In this document: positions 62,380-64,000 of the stretch, in pieces
Position numbering within the stretch: the first letter of the stretch is position 1
How the letters are laid out: each line of letters begins with the position of its first letter
NCBI RefSeq assembly: GCF_046292825.1
Contig: NZ_JBKBQG010000004.1
Span: 97,236-161,235 of the forward strand
Direction: 5' to 3'
Length of the DNA stretch: 64,000 nucleotides
DNA from: Salinarimonas sp046292825
GTDB lineage: Bacteria; Pseudomonadota; Alphaproteobacteria; Rhizobiales; Beijerinckiaceae
The notes under the pieces: model-generated
The model's database searches: none
What the model was told of the DNA's origin: nothing
The model's input: only the letters and a program-made list of their open reading frames with translations
Program-made: the position numbers and the translations under genes

Positions 62380-63105
62380 ATGAATCCGGCAGACGCCATA
62401 CAGACCGTGCCGCTCGCGGCAGCGCACGACATCTCGCTCTGGGGCCTGTTCTGGCAGGCCCACATCGTCGTCAAGCTCGTGATGGTCGGGCTCGTCTTCG
62501 CCTCGATCTATTCGTGGGCGATCATCATCGACAAGATCCTGCTGTTCCGCCGTCTGCAGCGGGCGATGGACCGGTTCGAGGAAGTGTTCTGGTCGGGGCG
62601 CTCGCTCGAGGAGCTCTATCGCTCCTTGTCCGAGCGGCCGACGACCGGCCTCGCCTCGGTCTTCGTCGCCGCCATGCGGGAGTGGAAGCGCTCCTTCGAG
62701 GGCTCGGGCCGCTCGGTCGCGAGCCTGCCCGCGCGCATCGACAAGGTGCTCGACGTGACGATCCAGCGCGAGGTCGAGCGGCTCGAATCGCGCCTCATCT
62801 TCCTCGCCTCGGTCGGCTCGGCGGGCCCCTATCTCGGCCTGTTCGGCACGGTCTGGGGCGTGATGACCTCGTTCATGGCGATCGCGCAATCGCAGAACAC
62901 CTCGCTCGCGGTGGTGGCGCCGGGCATCGCGGAGGCGCTGTTCGCCACCGCGATCGGCCTCGTCGCCGCGATCCCCGCGGTCATCGCCTACAACAAGCTC
63001 CAGTCCGAGGTCGTGAAGGCGCAAGGGCGTCTCGAGGGCTTCGCCGACGAGTTCTCGGCGATCCTCGCGCGTCAGGTCGACGAACGCCTCGCGGCTGCGG
63101 CCTGA
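62380..63105 (+). CDS. tolQ: Tol-Pal system protein TolQ
   Basis: 241 residues with three TM helices: the first around LVMVGLVFASIYSWAIIIDK, and the pair around SRLIFLASVGSAGPYLGLFG and AIGLVAAIPAVIAYNKL. It is the proton-channel stator with TolR that energises TolA for outer-membrane constriction at division. Motif TVWGVMTSF is typical. The start at 62380 is the family N-terminus; an in-frame ATG at 62308 adds an Arg-rich tail. Confidence 0.95.
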   Translation: MNPADAIQTVPLAAAHDISLWGLFWQAHIVVKLVMVGLVFASIYSWAIIIDKILLFRRLQRAMDRFEEVFWSGRSLEELYRSLSERPTTGLASVFVAAMREWKRSFEGSGRSVASLPARIDKVLDVTIQREVERLESRLIFLASVGSAGPYLGLFGTVWGVMTSFMAIAQSQNTSLAVVAPGIAEALFATAIGLVAAIPAVIAYNKLQSEVVKAQGRLEGFADEFSAILARQVDERLAAAA

Positions 63106-63121
63106 GGGAGCGCGCGCCACC

Positions 63122-63568
63122 ATGCTCAATCACGGCGGACCCGGTTCGGGCTCGGGGCGGCGGCGGCGACGCGGCCGGCGCGGCGCCATCAACGAGATCA
63201 ACATGACGCCGTTCATCGACGTCATGCTGGTGCTCCTCATCGTCTTCATGGTCTCGGCGCCGCTGCTGACGGCGGGCGTGCCGCTCGAATTGCCGCAGGC
63301 GCGCGCCGGGCAGCTCGCGACCGACAACCGCCCGATCATGCTCTCGATCGACGCGAGCGGGCGCCTCTTCCTCGACGAGAGCGAGATTTTCGAGGCCGAG
63401 CTGATCGCCGCTTTGGACGCCGCCTCCGCCGACGAGGGCAAGGAGGCGCGGATCTTCGTGCGCGGCGACCGGGCCGTCGATTACGGGCGCGTCGCGCAGG
63501 TGATGGCGCTCGTCGCCGAGGGCGGCTTCCGTCGGGTCGGCCTCGTCACCCTCTCCGACGCGCGATAG
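63122..63568 (+). CDS. tolR: Tol-Pal system protein TolR
   Basis: 148 residues. A Gly/Arg-rich cytosolic N-terminus, then a single TM helix with the essential Asp: INMTPFIDVMLVLLIVFMV. The C-terminal periplasmic domain (about 60-145) includes IFVRGDRAVDYGRVAQVMAL, the ExbD/TolR fold. It completes the TolQR motor. It starts 16 bp after tolQ with GAGGGAGCG upstream. Confidence 0.95.
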   Translation: MLNHGGPGSGSGRRRRRGRRGAINEINMTPFIDVMLVLLIVFMVSAPLLTAGVPLELPQARAGQLATDNRPIMLSIDASGRLFLDESEIFEAELIAALDAASADEGKEARIFVRGDRAVDYGRVAQVMALVAEGGFRRVGLVTLSDAR

Positions 63569-63578
63569 GGGCGGAACG

Positions 63579-64000
63579 ATGCGCTCGCTCCTCGACAGGA
63601 ACGAACCCGGCCTCCTTCTCTCGGGCGTGGCGCATGCCGCGATCCTGATCGGCGGGCTCGTGGCTTTCGTGGGGGTGGCGCCGCTGCCGCCGGTCGAGGA
63701 GGGCATCCCGATCGAGATCGTGTCGGAGAGCGACATCTCGCAGGTCACCCGCGGCGAGCGCGACGCGCAGGCGGTCACCGAGACGCCGACGCGCGTCGAC
63801 CGCGTGGCCGAGGTGCGCGAGGAGGCGCCCGCCGGCGAGGATCGTCGGCAGGTCGACGTCGCCGCGACGCGCACCGCGCAGACGCCCGTCGCCGATCGCG
63901 CCCAGGCCGGCAGCCCGCCGCCGCCTCCCCCGCCGCCTCCACCCCCTCCGCCGCCCCCTCCCGCGGCGGCCGCGCCGCCCGCGCCGGCCCCGGTCGCTCC
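63579..64000 (+). CDS. tolA: TolA family protein, 3' end beyond window
   Basis: 141 residues visible; the frame is open at the window end. It begins MRSLLDRNEPGLLLSGVAHA, with a TM helix (GVAHAAILIGGLVAFVGVA) preceded by charged residues. Then come the PIEIVSESDISQVTRGERDA segment found in TolA/TonB-like proteins and a charged periplasmic stretch. Near the end there is a run of 15 Pro followed by Ala. It spans the periplasm and links TolQR to Pal. ATG 63579 is 10 bp after the tolR stop with GGGGCGGA upstream. Confidence 0.88.
   Translation, partial: MRSLLDRNEPGLLLSGVAHAAILIGGLVAFVGVAPLPPVEEGIPIEIVSESDISQVTRGERDAQAVTETPTRVDRVAEVREEAPAGEDRRQVDVAATRTAQTPVADRAQAGSPPPPPPPPPPPPPPPPAAAAPPAPAPVA

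Overview
The window comes from a high-GC alphaproteobacterium (about 70% G+C by eye), most likely in the Hyphomicrobiales (Rhizobiales). Clues are a MucR/Ros regulator, the ChvG-ChvI two-component system next to a short HprK, EIIA-Man and HPr, a Porin_2-type porin, a candidate speF-type leader before a fold-III ornithine/lysine decarboxylase, and the ruvB-ybgC-tolQRA order. Methylobacteriaceae or Salinarimonas-like relatives seem plausible, but this is inference. I saw no rRNA, tRNA, CRISPR array, transposase or phage gene.

Layout. 0-13.5 kb is mostly housekeeping: lptA-lptB (LPS export), rpiA, a DUF2059 protein, glutathione reductase, a Tas-like aldo/keto reductase, a degenerate-GGDEF/EAL protein, mscL, the decarboxylase with its long leader, eda, a PP2C-like phosphatase and a MarC protein. 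13.9-19.7 kb holds a diffusible-signal-factor (DSF) module: an RpfF-like synthase facing an operon for an RpfG-like receiver fused to PAS-GGDEF-EAL and an RpfC-like hybrid kinase. 20-22 kb has a MarR regulator and two tandem flavodoxin-fold oxidoreductases. 22-28.5 kb is a five-gene operon (NMT1-type ABC importer, CodA-like amidohydrolase, FAD oxidoreductase) bracketed by two inverted copies of a 178-179 bp MITE-like repeat.

28.5-40.8 kb carries cytochrome b561 with a divergent MarR regulator, azlCD, a DUF1194 protein, dgcN, a universal stress protein, glyoxalase II, phosphoglucomutase, fadD and RNase R. 40.8-42.7 kb is a lower-GC, translationally coupled pair: an ImmA/IrrE-like protein without its HExxH site and a 186-residue unknown partner. 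It resembles a toxin-antitoxin or defence cassette inserted next to malonyl-CoA decarboxylase. 44.4-48.8 kb has an MprF/YbhN-like membrane protein coupled to a PhoR-type kinase, then small metabolic genes. 48.9-52.9 kb is chvI-chvG-hprK-EIIA-HPr, linking envelope sensing to the regulatory PTS. 53-60.4 kb has HugZ, a large unknown acidic-tailed protein, a cupin, the major porin, mucR, an L,D-transpeptidase and a repeat-containing secreted protein. 60.7-64 kb is ruvB-ybgC-tolQ-tolR-tolA, with tolA cut by the window end.

Common themes are envelope biology (Lpt, Tol, porin, L,D-transpeptidase, ChvGI, MucR) and c-di-GMP signalling (two GGDEF/EAL proteins, one tied to DSF). Many adjacent genes overlap as ATGA, GTGA or TGATG, which indicates tight operons and also fixes several GTG or TTG starts.
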